A stretch of DNA of 64,000 bases from JACDQM01 sp044373315 (GCF_044373315.1 NZ_JBILQK010000001.1:86730-150729), one strand, 5' to 3'. Positions 1 through 9,579 are shown, counted from the first letter of the stretch. Translations and numbers: made by a program. Notes: generated by a model not told the origin, from the sequence alone.

Positions 1-1
1 C

Positions 2-1852
2 GCCAGCGCCACCGAGGCCTTTGAAGCCTTGCTGACACAGCGCAATGTCAAGTTGTCGGCCGACCTCCTGCTGATCGCGCTACTGGGCCAGGCAGCAGCG
101 CTCTTGGCTGTGGGGCGGCAGCCTGCCGCCAGCGAAGCGGCAGCGGCTGCACTGCAGCTGGCCACGAGCCTGGGCGATGTGCTTGGGCAGGTGAAGGCCT
201 TGCAAATCGCGGCGCAGATGCCGGACTACGACGCGCTGCAGTGCTTGCGGCAGGCGCTGGCGCTGGCAGGCACCATCAAGGGCTATGCCGCTACACCTGA
301 GCTGCTGGACCAGCTGGCCGCCGCCGAAGCCTCAGCCGGTGAGCACGAGGCAGCGTACGCCCATGGCCTGGCCGCCCACCAGGCCTACCGCAAGAGCCAG
401 ACCGCTGCGGTTCAGCAGCGCTCGGTGGCGCTGCGGGTCAAGTACGAGCTGGAGCAGGCTCAGGCCCAGGCAGCCTTGCACCGCCAGGCCGCCGAGACCT
501 TGCGTGAGGCAAATGCGACGCTCGAAAGTCTGGGGGCGATGGGGCGCGAAATCACGGCATGCCTGCAGGCTGAAAGCGTTTTCGAGACCCTGAACAAACA
601 TGTGGACCAGCTGCTGGACGCCAGCTGCTTCCTGGTCTTCATGCTGACGCAACAGCCCGAGGGCGAGTCGACCGCCGGCCAGTTGCTGCTGAGCTACGGT
701 TTCGAGAACGGGCAGGCCTTGGCGCCTGAGACGCTCGCGATGGACGGCGATTCGGTGCTCGCCCGCTGCGCCCGCGAACGTGAGGAACTGCTGATCAATC
801 TGGAGCATGAGAGCGACGATGCGCCACGCCAGATTCCGGGCACGCTGGAAACCAAGAGCCTCCTGTTCGGCCCGCTGCTGGCAGGCGACCGACTGCTGGG
901 GGTGCTGTCGATCCAGTCGCCGCGCCGGAATGCCTATGGCGACCGGGAGCGATTCATCTTCAAGGCCCTGTGCGCCTACGGAGCGATTGCGCTGGACAAC
1001 GCACAGGCCTACACCCGCACCGAAGCCGCCCAGCAGCAGACGCATGCCGCCCTGATGGAACTGCGGCGCGTGCAGCGCGATCTGATCGAGCGCGAGAAGC
1101 TCGCGGCGCTGGGTGCGCTGGTGGCAGGCGTGGCACATGAACTCAACACCCCGATCGGCAACAGCTTGCTGGTGGCCAGCACCTTGCAATCGGACAGCGC
1201 CGCCCTGTCAGCCGCCTTGCACGAGGGTCACTTGCGCAAATCGCAGCTGGACCAGTTCAGCGGCAGCGCCCAAAGCGCCTGCAACCTGCTGGTGCGGAAT
1301 CTGGCCAGGGCAGCCGAGCTGGTGAGCAGCTTCAAGCAGCTTGCGGTGGACCAGAGCTCGGAACGCCGTCGCGAGTTTTCATTGCAGCAAACTTGCCAGG
1401 AACTGGAACTGACGCTGAAGCCTGTGCTGGAGCGCGACGGCCACGCCTTGAGCCTGCGGATCGACGAGCGCCTGACGCTGGACAGCTACCCAGGCCCCTT
1501 GGGGCAGGTGCTCAGCAATCTGGTCATCAACGCCATCCACCACGGCTTCGACGGCAGGCGAGGCGGCCAGATGCGGCTGAGCGCGGAACCGCAAGGAACA
1601 GCGCATGTGCTGCTGAGCTTCGAGGATGACGGTCGCGGCGTTGCAGCCGACCATCTGGACCGCATCTTCGAGCCCTTTTTCACCACCCGTCTGGGCCAGG
1701 GCGGCAGCGGGCTGGGCCTGCACATCAGCTACAACATCGTGCGCAATGTGCTGGGCGGCAGCATCACGGTCAGCAGCGCCCCAGGCCAGGGGACCCGCTT
1801 CACCCTGCTCCTGCCGCGGGTCGCGCCGCAGGCTGACAACGCGCCGCTCTGA
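2..1852 (+). CDS. Sensor histidine kinase, C-terminal part (5' end outside the window)
   Basis: The reading frame is open from base 2, so the true start lies upstream; the TTG at 29 is not needed. Numbering from that TTG, residues 1-150 are Ala-rich helices resembling TPR or MalT-type repeats, about 175-320 look like a GAF domain, a short coiled coil follows, and a HisKA box has the phosphoacceptor His370 in GVAHELNTPIG. An HATPase domain follows with the N box (NLVINAIHHG), G1 (DDGRGV) and G2 (GSGLGLH). This organisation fits the tail of a large multidomain hybrid sensor. It should autophosphorylate and pass phosphate to an unlinked regulator, since no receiver is fused or adjacent. The gene converges on the GGDEF gene with about 33 bp between stops. 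The signal sensed is unknown. Confidence 0.85.
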   Translation, partial: ASATEAFEALLTQRNVKLSADLLLIALLGQAAALLAVGRQPAASEAAAAALQLATSLGDVLGQVKALQIAAQMPDYDALQCLRQALALAGTIKGYAATPELLDQLAAAEASAGEHEAAYAHGLAAHQAYRKSQTAAVQQRSVALRVKYELEQAQAQAALHRQAAETLREANATLESLGAMGREITACLQAESVFETLNKHVDQLLDASCFLVFMLTQQPEGESTAGQLLLSYGFENGQALAPETLAMDGDSVLARCAREREELLINLEHESDDAPRQIPGTLETKSLLFGPLLAGDRLLGVLSIQSPRRNAYGDRERFIFKALCAYGAIALDNAQAYTRTEAAQQQTHAALMELRRVQRDLIEREKLAALGALVAGVAHELNTPIGNSLLVASTLQSDSAALSAALHEGHLRKSQLDQFSGSAQSACNLLVRNLARAAELVSSFKQLAVDQSSERRREFSLQQTCQELELTLKPVLERDGHALSLRIDERLTLDSYPGPLGQVLSNLVINAIHHGFDGRRGGQMRLSAEPQGTAHVLLSFEDDGRGVAADHLDRIFEPFFTTRLGQGGSGLGLHISYNIVRNVLGGSITVSSAPGQGTRFTLLLPRVAPQADNAPL

Positions 1853-1885
1853 GGCCGCAGCCCAGGCGCTTGAAGCACACCGGTC

Positions 1886-2794
1886 TCAGCCCGTGATCAG
1901 CCGATCGCGGCCTTCGCTCTTGGCTTGGTAGAGCGCCCTGTCCGCCCGCGACAGCAAGGCATTGCGCCCTTCACCGCCCCTGTCGTCCGCCTGCACCAGG
2001 CCCGCCGAGCAGCTGTAACGAAACTCGGGCTGCAGCGCCAGCGGCTGCGAGGCGCGCACTGCGACCAGGAGCCGTTGCAGTACCCGCTCGGCCTCCGGCA
2101 GCGGCGTATCCGGCAGCACCAGCACAAACTCCTCGCCGCCGAGCCTCGCGGCAATATCGGCGCGGCGCACCGACTGCCGCAACAGATGCGCGAAGTCTTG
2201 GAGCACCAGGTCACCCCCGTCATGGCCGAAGCTGTCGTTGATGCGCTTGAAGTGGTCAAGGTCAAGCACGGCCAGGCTCAGGGGCACAGCCGGATCACGC
2301 GCCAGCAAGGCGTCTAGCCGCTCCAGGCAGTAGCGACGGTTGCTCAGCTGGGTGAGCTCATCGGTCCAGGCGGCGCGCTGCGCCAGATCACGCTCCTGGC
2401 GCAGATCGCGACCTTCGGTGTGCAGGCCGCTCACATCGCTGGCGATGCACAACATCCAGCCATTGGCCAACGTGGTCTCGCACATCAGCAACCAACGGCC
2501 ATCCGACAAGCTGGTTTCGAAGCTGCGAAAGGGCAGCTTGCCTCGCCGGGACTGTGCCGCTGCCAGCCAGGCTTCGAAGTCAGTGGTCGAGACCTGGGTG
2601 CCCCGTCCGCTGCGGTAGCCCAGCCGCATCAGCTCTGCCCAGGTCGGCAGCTCCGCGGCCGACAGCCCCAGCGCCAGCCGGAAAGCGCGGTTCGCGAAAC
2701 GCAACTGGTCGCGCGCATCGAACACGGCCACCAACTGCTCGCTCGCCTCGAAAAGCGCTGGCAGGTTCTCCAATTCGGATGGGCCTAACTGCAT
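1886..2794 (-). CDS. PAS-GGDEF diguanylate cyclase
   Basis: A 302-residue cytoplasmic protein with no membrane segment. Residues 10-120 resemble a PAS fold and 140-300 form a GGDEF domain. The active-site motif is GGEEF at 219-223, and an RxxD product-inhibition site (RRAD, 210-213) lies five residues before it, so an active, feedback-inhibited cyclase making c-di-GMP from two GTP is expected. The ATG at 2794 is chosen because it begins 4 bp after the stop of the upstream ABC exporter and starts the PAS homology; the open frame upstream runs inside that gene. It is probably co-transcribed with the exporter and the ntrBC genes. Confidence 0.9.
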   Translation of the reverse strand: MQLGPSELENLPALFEASEQLVAVFDARDQLRFANRAFRLALGLSAAELPTWAELMRLGYRSGRGTQVSTTDFEAWLAAAQSRRGKLPFRSFETSLSDGRWLLMCETTLANGWMLCIASDVSGLHTEGRDLRQERDLAQRAAWTDELTQLSNRRYCLERLDALLARDPAVPLSLAVLDLDHFKRINDSFGHDGGDLVLQDFAHLLRQSVRRADIAARLGGEEFVLVLPDTPLPEAERVLQRLLVAVRASQPLALQPEFRYSCSAGLVQADDRGGEGRNALLSRADRALYQAKSEGRDRLITG

Positions 2795-2798
2795 GCAG

Positions 2799-4673
2799 CT
2801 ATTCTGCCTCCAGCCCCAGGAAGCCTCCGCTCTGATGCGCCCACAGCCGCGCATAGATGCCGCCCGCGGCCAGCAGTTCGGCATGCGAGCCTTGCTCGAC
2901 GATGCGGCCGGCATCCATCACCACCAGGCGGTCCAGCGCGGCGATGGTGGAGAGGCGGTGGGCGATGGCAATGACAGTCTTGCCTTCCATCAGCGTGTAG
3001 AGGCTTTGCTGGATCGCCGCCTCCACCTCGCTGTCCAGCGCGCTGGTAGCTTCGTCCAGCAGCAGGATGGGCGCATCCTTCAGCATCACGCGCGCAATCG
3101 CGATGCGCTGGCGCTGGCCGCCGCTGAGCTTGACGCCGCGCTCGCCCACATGCGCCTCCAGGCCGGTGCGGCCCTTGGGATCTGAAAGCGTGGCAATGAA
3201 CTCGGCCGCGTGGGCGCGCTCCACCGCAGTCTGCAACTCGGCCGGCGCGGCGCCGGGACGACCATAAAGCACGTTATCCGCCACCGAGCGGTGCAGCAGC
3301 GAGGTGTCCTGCGTGACCATGCCGATGTGGCTGCGCAGCGAGTCCTGCGTCACCCGCGCAATGTCCTGCCCGTCGATCAGGATGCGGCCGCCATCGGCCG
3401 GCAGATCGTGCAAGCGCAGCAGCAGGTTCACCAGCGTGCTCTTGCCCGCACCGCTGCGGCCCACCAGGCCGATCTTCTCGCCGGGGCGGATGGCCAACTC
3501 CAGCCCGTCGATCACCGCCCTGCCCTCGCCATAGCCGAAGCGCAGCTGCTCGAAGCGGACCTCGCCGCGCGGCACCTGCAGCGCGGTGGCGTCCGGCGCG
3601 TCCACCACAGTCTGCGGTTTGGCCAGCGTCTGAAGCCCGTCCTGCACGGTGCCGATGTGCTCGAACAGCGAGGCCATCTCCCACATCACCCAATGCGAGA
3701 TGCCGTTCAGGCGCATCGCCATGGCGGTGGCTGCCGCCACGGCACCGGCGCCGATGGCGCCCTGGCCCCACAGCACGAGGGCCAGCAGCGCGGTGCAGCC
3801 CACCAGCAGCGCCGACAGCAAGGTGTTGACCACCTCGAAGCCGGTCACCAGTCGCATCTGCGCATAGGCCGTCGTCATGAACTCGTCCATCGCGCCGCGC
3901 GCATGCGCGGCCTCGCGCTGGCTGTGCGCGAACAGCTTGACGGTGGCGATATTCGTGTAAGCGTCGGTGATGCGGCCGGTCATCAGGCTGCGCGCATCGG
4001 CCTGCTTCTCGGCCACCTTGCCCAGGCGCGGCACGTAGAAACGCAGCGCCGCCACATACAGCAGGAGCCACACCGCAAAAGGCAGCATCAACCAGGGGTC
4101 GAAGCTGCCAACGATGGCCACCAGCGTGCCGAAGTAGACGATCACATAGACCAGGATGTCGACCACGATCAGCCAGGTGTCGCGCACTGCCAGCGCGGTC
4201 TGCATCACCTTGGTGGCGATGCGGCCGGCGAACTCGTCGCCGAAGAAGGACAGGCTTTGCGCCAGCATGCGGCGGTGGAACAGCCAGCGCAGCCGCATCG
4301 GGAAGTTGCCGAACACGGCCTGATACTTGGTCAGCGCTTGCGCAGCCGCCAGCCCCACGCTGGCCACCAGCACGCCGCCCAGCAGCCACAACACGGGCTG
4401 CGGTTCCTGCCAGAGCTGCGCGGGCTGGATGCCAGCCAGCCAATCGACCAGCCGCGCCATCAAGCTGAACAGCAGCGCCTCGGCCGCGGCAATTCCGGCA
4501 GTCAGCAGTGTCACCAGCAGCAGCTGCGGCCGCAGGCCTTCGCTGCAGCGCCACAGGAAGGCGAAGAAACGCGCCGGCGGCGCGGCCAATGCAGCGTCCG
4601 GATAGGGATCAACCCAGCGCTCAAAACGCGCGGCCAGGCCGCGCCAGGAGTTTTTCGACGTGTCTTCTTGCAT
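2799..4673 (-). CDS. ABC exporter (fused permease and ATPase)
   Basis: A 624-residue half-transporter of the B-type exporter fold. Residues about 50-330 hold six membrane helices, and the C-terminal nucleotide-binding domain has Walker A (GRSGAGKST), the signature LSGGQRQR, Walker B (ILLLDEAT) and the H-loop (AIAHRLST). It should work as a homodimer in the inner membrane. The substrate is not identifiable; relatives include lipid and multidrug exporters. The ATG at 4673 fits the family N-terminus better than the long upstream extension, which would overlap ntrC. It follows ntrC by 52 bp on the same strand. Confidence 0.9.
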   Translation of the reverse strand: MQEDTSKNSWRGLAARFERWVDPYPDAALAAPPARFFAFLWRCSEGLRPQLLLVTLLTAGIAAAEALLFSLMARLVDWLAGIQPAQLWQEPQPVLWLLGGVLVASVGLAAAQALTKYQAVFGNFPMRLRWLFHRRMLAQSLSFFGDEFAGRIATKVMQTALAVRDTWLIVVDILVYVIVYFGTLVAIVGSFDPWLMLPFAVWLLLYVAALRFYVPRLGKVAEKQADARSLMTGRITDAYTNIATVKLFAHSQREAAHARGAMDEFMTTAYAQMRLVTGFEVVNTLLSALLVGCTALLALVLWGQGAIGAGAVAAATAMAMRLNGISHWVMWEMASLFEHIGTVQDGLQTLAKPQTVVDAPDATALQVPRGEVRFEQLRFGYGEGRAVIDGLELAIRPGEKIGLVGRSGAGKSTLVNLLLRLHDLPADGGRILIDGQDIARVTQDSLRSHIGMVTQDTSLLHRSVADNVLYGRPGAAPAELQTAVERAHAAEFIATLSDPKGRTGLEAHVGERGVKLSGGQRQRIAIARVMLKDAPILLLDEATSALDSEVEAAIQQSLYTLMEGKTVIAIAHRLSTIAALDRLVVMDAGRIVEQGSHAELLAAGGIYARLWAHQSGGFLGLEAE

Positions 4674-4725
4674 GCGGTCAGTGTCGCAGAGCACTGCCGC
4701 CAGCGTTATGGCAGGAACTGCGGGC

Positions 4726-6201
4726 TCAGGCGTCCAGCCCCAGCTCCTGGATCTTGCGGGTGATGGTGTTGCGGCCAATGCCCAGCTTCTGCGCCGCCTC
4801 GATGCGCCGGCCGCGGGTGACATCCAGCGCGGTGAGGATCAGGCTGGCTTCGAAGCGGCGGGTCAGCGCTTCCCAGACCTCGGGCTCGCCGGCCTGCAGC
4901 AGGCGGCGTGCCTCGCGCGCCATCTCGGCCACCCAGGCATCAGGACCGGCGCCGAAGCCCGGCCCTGGTGCTGCGGCCGACGCCAGCTCGCCCAGACCTG
5001 GCGGAAGGCTGGCAGCCGCAGACTGCGGCGCTGCCGTGGTGGTCAGCGGCTGCTGCAGCAATTCCTGCGGCAGATCCTTGGGCTCCACCACCTGGGTCGG
5101 CGCCATGACGCTAAGCCAATGGCAGACGTTCTCCAGCTGGCGCACATTGCCCGGAAACTCAAAGTTCGTCAGCCGAGCCAATGCCGCATCCGACAGGCGC
5201 TTGGCCTCGATGCCCAGCTCGGTGGCGCTGCGCTGCAAAAAGTAGCGAGCAAGCACCGGAATGTCTTCGCGGCGCTCGCGCAGCGCAGGCAGACGCAAGC
5301 GGATCACATTGAGGCGGTGGAACAAGTCCTCGCGGAACACGCCTTGGCGCACCCGCTCTTCCAGGTTCTGGTGGGTGGCGGCGATCACCCGCACGTTGGC
5401 GCGCAGTGGGCTGTGGCCGCCGACGCGGTAGAACTGGCCGTCCGAAAGGACGCGCAGCAGCCGCGTTTGCAGATCAAGCGGCATGTCGCCGATCTCATCC
5501 AGGAACAGGGTGCCGCCGTCGGCCTGCTCGAAGCGGCCACGGCGGGTGGCCTGTGCGCCGGTGAAGGCGCCTCGCTCGTGGCCGAACAGCTCGCTTTCAA
5601 GCAGGTCCTTTGGGATGGCCGCCGTGTTGATCGCGACAAACGGCCCTTCGGCGCGCGGGCTGTGCTTGTGCAGCGCACGTGCGACCAGTTCCTTGCCCGA
5701 GCCGGACTCGCCGGTGATCAGCACCGTGACATGGCTCTGGCTGAGGCGGCCGATGGCGCGGAACACGTCCTGCATGGCGGGCGCCTGGCCCAGCATCTCG
5801 GGCACTTGCGCGGCAGCCTCCTCGGCCACGGCCTCGCGCTGGCTTTCTTCCTGCGCGCGGCGGATCAGCTCGACGGCGCGCGACAGGTCGAAGGGCTTGG
5901 GCAGGTATTCAAAGGCGCCGCCCTGGAAGGCCGAGACGGCGCTGTCCAGGTCGGAGTAGGCCGTCATGATGATGACCGGCAGGCCCGGCAGCTTTTCCTT
6001 GACCTTGGCCAGCAGATCGAGGCCCGAGCCGCCCGGCATGCGGATGTCGGACACCAGCACCTGGGGGCTGTCCTCCTCGAGCGCGGCAAGCAGGTCGCGC
6101 GCATTGCTGAAGCTGCGCACCGGCAGGCCTTCACGCGCCAGCGCCTTCTCAAGCACAAAGCGGATCGAGTGGTCGTCGTCAACAATCCAGATGGATTTCA
6201 T
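4726..6201 (-). CDS. ntrC: Nitrogen regulation response regulator NtrC (NR-I)
   Basis: A 491-residue sigma-54 enhancer-binding protein. The receiver has Asp52 (in SDIRMP) and Lys102 (KPF). The AAA+ core has Walker A GESGSGK at 164-170 and the sigma-54-contacting GAFTGA loop at 211-216. A Fis-type helix-turn-helix ends the protein (RRIEAAQKLGIGRNTITRKI). When phosphorylated by NtrB it activates nitrogen-scavenging promoters. Its likely target is in this window: a sigma-54 promoter with three upstream dyads at glnA. It lies 46 bp after ntrB, and together with ntrB forms the standard pair. Confidence 0.97.
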   Translation of the reverse strand: MKSIWIVDDDHSIRFVLEKALAREGLPVRSFSNARDLLAALEEDSPQVLVSDIRMPGGSGLDLLAKVKEKLPGLPVIIMTAYSDLDSAVSAFQGGAFEYLPKPFDLSRAVELIRRAQEESQREAVAEEAAAQVPEMLGQAPAMQDVFRAIGRLSQSHVTVLITGESGSGKELVARALHKHSPRAEGPFVAINTAAIPKDLLESELFGHERGAFTGAQATRRGRFEQADGGTLFLDEIGDMPLDLQTRLLRVLSDGQFYRVGGHSPLRANVRVIAATHQNLEERVRQGVFREDLFHRLNVIRLRLPALRERREDIPVLARYFLQRSATELGIEAKRLSDAALARLTNFEFPGNVRQLENVCHWLSVMAPTQVVEPKDLPQELLQQPLTTTAAPQSAAASLPPGLGELASAAAPGPGFGAGPDAWVAEMAREARRLLQAGEPEVWEALTRRFEASLILTALDVTRGRRIEAAQKLGIGRNTITRKIQELGLDA

Positions 6202-6247
6202 GGGCTTGGTTTCCCTGCGGGTCTTCGGTCATGCCAGCGCCTGGATC

Positions 6248-7345
6248 TCAGGGCAAGGGCAAGGTGATGCGAAAGTCTGTCCGGCCCGGTTCGCTGTCGC
6301 AATCGATCATGCCTTGGTGTTGTTGCGCAATCGTTTGAGCCAGCGTCAGGCCAAGTCCCGATCCGCCGTCTCGCCCTGAAACCAGGGGGTAGAAGATGCG
6401 GTCTCGGATCTCGGCCGGCACACCGGGGCCGTTGTCCTGCACATGCAATTCCAGTGCCAAGCGCCAGCGCTGCTTGCCGATCGTGACCTGCCGGGCCACT
6501 CGCGTCTGCAGGGTGATCACGGCCGTGCCTTCGGCGATCTGTGCATGCAGGGCCTGGGCCGCGTTCTGCGCGATATTGAGCACGGCCTGGATCAGCTGCT
6601 CGCGGTCGCCCCGGAAGTCAGGCAGCGAGGTGTCGTAGTCGCGCTCGATCTTGAGGCCGCGCGGGTACTCCGCCAGCACCACCGAGCGCACCCGCTCGCA
6701 GACCTCGTGGATGTTGACGTCACCCACCACCTGGGCACGCCGGTGCGGTGCCAGCAAGCGGTCCACCAGCACCTGCAGGCGGTCGGCCTCGTGCACGATG
6801 ACCTGGGTGTACTCGTTGAGTTCAAGACCGAGCTCGGTGCCCTGAAGCTCCAGCGCCAGCAGCTGCGCCGCGCCGCGGATGCCGCCCAGCGGGTTCTTGA
6901 TCTCGTGGGCCAGATTGCGGATCAATTCCTTGGTGGCCTGCACCTGGTCCAGCGTGCGCTCTTCGCGATCCTGGCGCGCCTGCTGCGCGTTCTCGATCAG
7001 CTCGACCAGCACCAGCTCCGGGCTGTCGGTCTGGCTGACGATGACCTGCACTGGCAGCAGATCCTCATGCGGCCGCGGGCCGCGCCGCAAAAGGCCGTCG
7101 AAGCGGCTGCTGGCCACGGTATTGCGCGCGACGGCAGACACTGCGTCCGACAGGTGTGCCGGGTCGGAGAACCAGTCACTCAGGATGGCACCCTGCACCG
7201 TGCGGCGCGACAGTCGCATCACATCCTCGAAGGCCGTGTTGGCAAACACGCAGTCGCCATCGGGACGAACCACTGCCACCATGGTGGCCAGCAGATCGAA
7301 GGCGTCAAAGCTTCCGCCCGGCGGGCGTGGGTCGTTGTCGTTCAT
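6248..7345 (-). CDS. ntrB: Nitrogen regulation sensor kinase NtrB (NR-II)
   Basis: A 365-residue soluble kinase with an N-terminal PAS domain (about 15-115), a HisKA box with His147 in NLAHEIKNPLGG, and an HATPase domain with N box (NIAQNAAQA), G1 (DNGPGVP) and G2 (GSGLGLT). It phosphorylates or dephosphorylates NtrC according to PII status. The ATG at 7345 was chosen; an in-frame GTG at 7366 would add seven residues, and neither has a clear Shine-Dalgarno sequence. The order glnA, one extra small gene, ntrB, ntrC supports the call. Confidence 0.95.
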   Translation of the reverse strand: MNDNDPRPPGGSFDAFDLLATMVAVVRPDGDCVFANTAFEDVMRLSRRTVQGAILSDWFSDPAHLSDAVSAVARNTVASSRFDGLLRRGPRPHEDLLPVQVIVSQTDSPELVLVELIENAQQARQDREERTLDQVQATKELIRNLAHEIKNPLGGIRGAAQLLALELQGTELGLELNEYTQVIVHEADRLQVLVDRLLAPHRRAQVVGDVNIHEVCERVRSVVLAEYPRGLKIERDYDTSLPDFRGDREQLIQAVLNIAQNAAQALHAQIAEGTAVITLQTRVARQVTIGKQRWRLALELHVQDNGPGVPAEIRDRIFYPLVSGRDGGSGLGLTLAQTIAQQHQGMIDCDSEPGRTDFRITLPLP

Positions 7346-7384
7346 GGTGTCGGGGGCTGATGGCACACCCGACGAGCGGGTGTG

Positions 7385-7927
7385 TCAGGGCAGCTTGCTG
7401 ATTTCGCGCTTGAGCGCCTGGATGTCATTTTCCTGGCGGCTGATGGCCGCCTTGATCTCGGCCACGCGGTCGAGATAGCGCTGGTAGTTGCGCTCATCGC
7501 CGCGCCGTTCGGGGGCACCGGCCGAGAAGTCGCGCTGCAGAGCAGCCAAGCGCTCTTCTGCCTCACGCAATTCGGTCTCCAGCACGCGGCGGCGCTCGCC
7601 GTCTCGGCTGCGCTGCTGGGCCGGGTCAACACGGGCCTCACTGCGCCCCTCCGTCGTGCGCGGCGCCGAAGCCGGCGGCTGAGTGGCGCCGCCCGCGCCT
7701 GCAGCAGACGTTGGAGCTGCCGGCCGCGGACGCATCGGCTGCAGCACGGTGATGGGCGTGCCTTCGATCGAACGGCAACCCTTGTCCTGGGCCTCCTTCG
7801 GACTCAACGCATCGGTGTACAGCACCGGCGGCCCAGGGCAGCGATACACCACTGACTGTGCCGACGCGGTGCTGCCCGCGGCAATCAGCGCCAAGCCAAG
7901 AATCAGGACGGCAGGTCGGATGTGCAT
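7385..7927 (-). CDS. Secreted DUF4124-like protein
   Basis: A 180-residue protein with a clean signal peptide (residues 1-24, cleavage near TASAQ). A short motif follows, with VYRC, a YTD triplet and a second Cys about 20 residues on, as in the DUF4124 family. Then come a Pro/Ala linker and a charged C-terminal coiled coil (about 110-178). The two Cys residues could form a disulfide in the periplasm. Function is unknown. It sits between glnA and ntrB, after the glnA terminator, so its expression depends on read-through or a local promoter. The ATG at 7927 is the one that places the signal peptide at the N-terminus. Confidence 0.8.
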   Translation of the reverse strand: MHIRPAVLILGLALIAAGSTASAQSVVYRCPGPPVLYTDALSPKEAQDKGCRSIEGTPITVLQPMRPRPAAPTSAAGAGGATQPPASAPRTTEGRSEARVDPAQQRSRDGERRRVLETELREAEERLAALQRDFSAGAPERRGDERNYQRYLDRVAEIKAAISRQENDIQALKREISKLP

Positions 7928-7954
7928 GGCGCGATTGTGGCCCATACCGGCGAC

Positions 7955-7987
7955 GCCAAAAAAGAAGGGACGGCGGCTGCCGTCCCT
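7955..7987 (-). terminator. Intrinsic terminator of glnA
   Basis: A perfect 9-bp stem (AGGGACGGC at 7966-7974 with its complement at 7979-7987) and a 4-base loop. On the minus strand it is followed directly by a T-rich run (TCTTTTTTGG). It lies 55 bp after the glnA stop and before the DUF4124 gene, so it should limit read-through from the strong glnA promoter into ntrBC. Confidence 0.85.
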
Positions 7988-8041
7988 CGCTGCGGGAGGG
8001 CCGCGATGCGCGCTCTGCTGCACGCATGCTGCCCGCCGACA

Positions 8042-9457
8042 TCACAGTGCGTAGTACATGTCGAACTCGACCGGATGCGTTGCCATGCGGAAACGCGTCA
8101 CTTCCTGCATCTTCAGGTCGATGTAGGCGTCGATGTAGGCATCGGTGAACACGCCACCCTTGGTCAGGAAGGCACGGTCCTTGTCCAGATATTCCAGCGC
8201 CTGGTCCAGGCTGTGGCAGACGGTCGGCACCAGCTTGTCCTCTTCCGGGGGCAGGTGGTACAGATCCTTGGTGGCAGCCTCGCCCGGATGGATCTTGTTT
8301 TCCACGCCGTCCAGACCAGCCATCAGCAGTGCGGCGAAGCACAGATAGGGGTTGGCCGAAGGATCGGGGAAGCGTGCCTCGACGCGACGGCCCTTGGGGT
8401 TCGCCACATAGGGGATGCGGATCGAGGCCGAGCGGTTCTTGGCCGAGTAGGCCAGCTTCACCGGGGCTTCGAAACCAGGCACCAGACGCTTGTACGAGTT
8501 CGTACCCGGGTTGGTGATGGCGTTCAGCGCGCGAGCGTGCTTGATGATGCCGCCGATGTAGTACAGCGCGAACTCGCTCAGGCCGGCATAGCCGTCGCCA
8601 GCGAACAGGTTCTTGCCGTCCTTCCACACGGACTGGTGCACGTGCATGCCGGAACCGTTGTCGCCAACGATGGGCTTGGGCATGAAGGTCGCGGTCTTGC
8701 CATAGGCGTGAGCAACGTTCTGCACCACGTACTTCTGCAGCTGGGTCCAGTCAGCGCGCTGCACCAGCGAGCTGAAGCGGGTGCCGATTTCCATCTGGCC
8801 GGCATTCGCCACTTCGTGGTGATGCACTTCAACCGGAATGCCCAGCTGTTCCAGGATCAGGCACATCTCCGAGCGCATGTCTTGGCCGCTGTCGACCGGG
8901 GGCACGGGGAAGTAGCCGCCCTTGACGGTGGGACGGTAGCCGCTGTTGCCGTGCTCGTATTCCTTGCCGGTGTTCCAGGCGGCTTCTTCGGCTTCGATCT
9001 TGAAGAACGAGCCCGACATGTCATTGGCCCAGCGCACCGAGTCAAAGATGAAGAACTCGGGCTCAGGACCGAAGTAGGCAGTGTCGCCCAGGCCCGAAGC
9101 CTTCAGGTAGGCCTCGGCGCGCTTGGCCAGCGAACGCGGGTCGCGCTCATAGGCCTTGCCGTCGGCCGGATCGATGACGTCGCAGGTCAGGATCAGGGTC
9201 GGCTCTTCGAAGAAGGGGTCGATATTGGCCGTGCTGGGGTCCGGCATCAGCAGCATGTCAGAGGCTTCGATACCCTTCCAGCCGGCGATCGACGAGCCGT
9301 CAAAAGCGTGGCCGGAGACAAACTTGTCTTCGTCGAAATGCGAGACAGGCACGGAAACGTGCTGCTCCTTGCCACGGGTGTCGGTGAAGCGGAAGTCAAC
9401 GAACTTGACTTCGTTTTCCTTCACCATGTTCATCACGTCGGCGACGGTCTTGGCCAT
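8042..9457 (-). CDS. glnA: Glutamine synthetase, type I
   Basis: A 471-residue GSI-beta subunit; the length is that of the family. It makes glutamine from glutamate, ammonia and ATP as a dodecamer in the cytoplasm. Seen are the N-terminal loop (FDGSSIAGW, 52-60), the metal-binding PEPEFF (131-136), the ATP-site segment KPIVGDNGSGMH (261-272), the NPGTNSYKRL segment (316-325), and the adenylylation site Tyr400 in KDLYHLPPEE. Activity is therefore probably controlled by GlnE. Transcription is probably driven by the sigma-54 promoter at 9564-9579 with NtrC. A short Shine-Dalgarno (AGGAG) precedes the ATG. Confidence 0.98.
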   Translation of the reverse strand: MAKTVADVMNMVKENEVKFVDFRFTDTRGKEQHVSVPVSHFDEDKFVSGHAFDGSSIAGWKGIEASDMLLMPDPSTANIDPFFEEPTLILTCDVIDPADGKAYERDPRSLAKRAEAYLKASGLGDTAYFGPEPEFFIFDSVRWANDMSGSFFKIEAEEAAWNTGKEYEHGNSGYRPTVKGGYFPVPPVDSGQDMRSEMCLILEQLGIPVEVHHHEVANAGQMEIGTRFSSLVQRADWTQLQKYVVQNVAHAYGKTATFMPKPIVGDNGSGMHVHQSVWKDGKNLFAGDGYAGLSEFALYYIGGIIKHARALNAITNPGTNSYKRLVPGFEAPVKLAYSAKNRSASIRIPYVANPKGRRVEARFPDPSANPYLCFAALLMAGLDGVENKIHPGEAATKDLYHLPPEEDKLVPTVCHSLDQALEYLDKDRAFLTKGGVFTDAYIDAYIDLKMQEVTRFRMATHPVEFDMYYAL

Positions 9458-9563
9458 CAGTCACTCCTAGCGGATAGCTGTGTACGCATGTTGCGTACGG
9501 TTTGCGGAAGAAAAAGGTTCGACGAATTCTTGGGCGAGCGGGGTACGCACGCGCCAGAGTTAA

Positions 9564-9579
9564 AGCAGTTACCGTGCCA
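9564..9579 (-). promoter_or_regulatory. Sigma-54 promoter of glnA
   Basis: The minus strand reads TGGCACGGTAACTGCT, which matches the sigma-54 consensus TGGCACG-N4-TTGCW with the invariant GG and GC ten bases apart. Transcription should start near 9553, giving a leader of about 96 bases before glnA. With NtrC encoded downstream and NtrC-like boxes 140-186 bp upstream, the assignment is strong. Confidence 0.88.

Noticed and set aside
3210..4763. 517-codon open frame opposite the ABC exporter
   Set aside because: Antisense shadow; the exporter motifs on the other strand are decisive.
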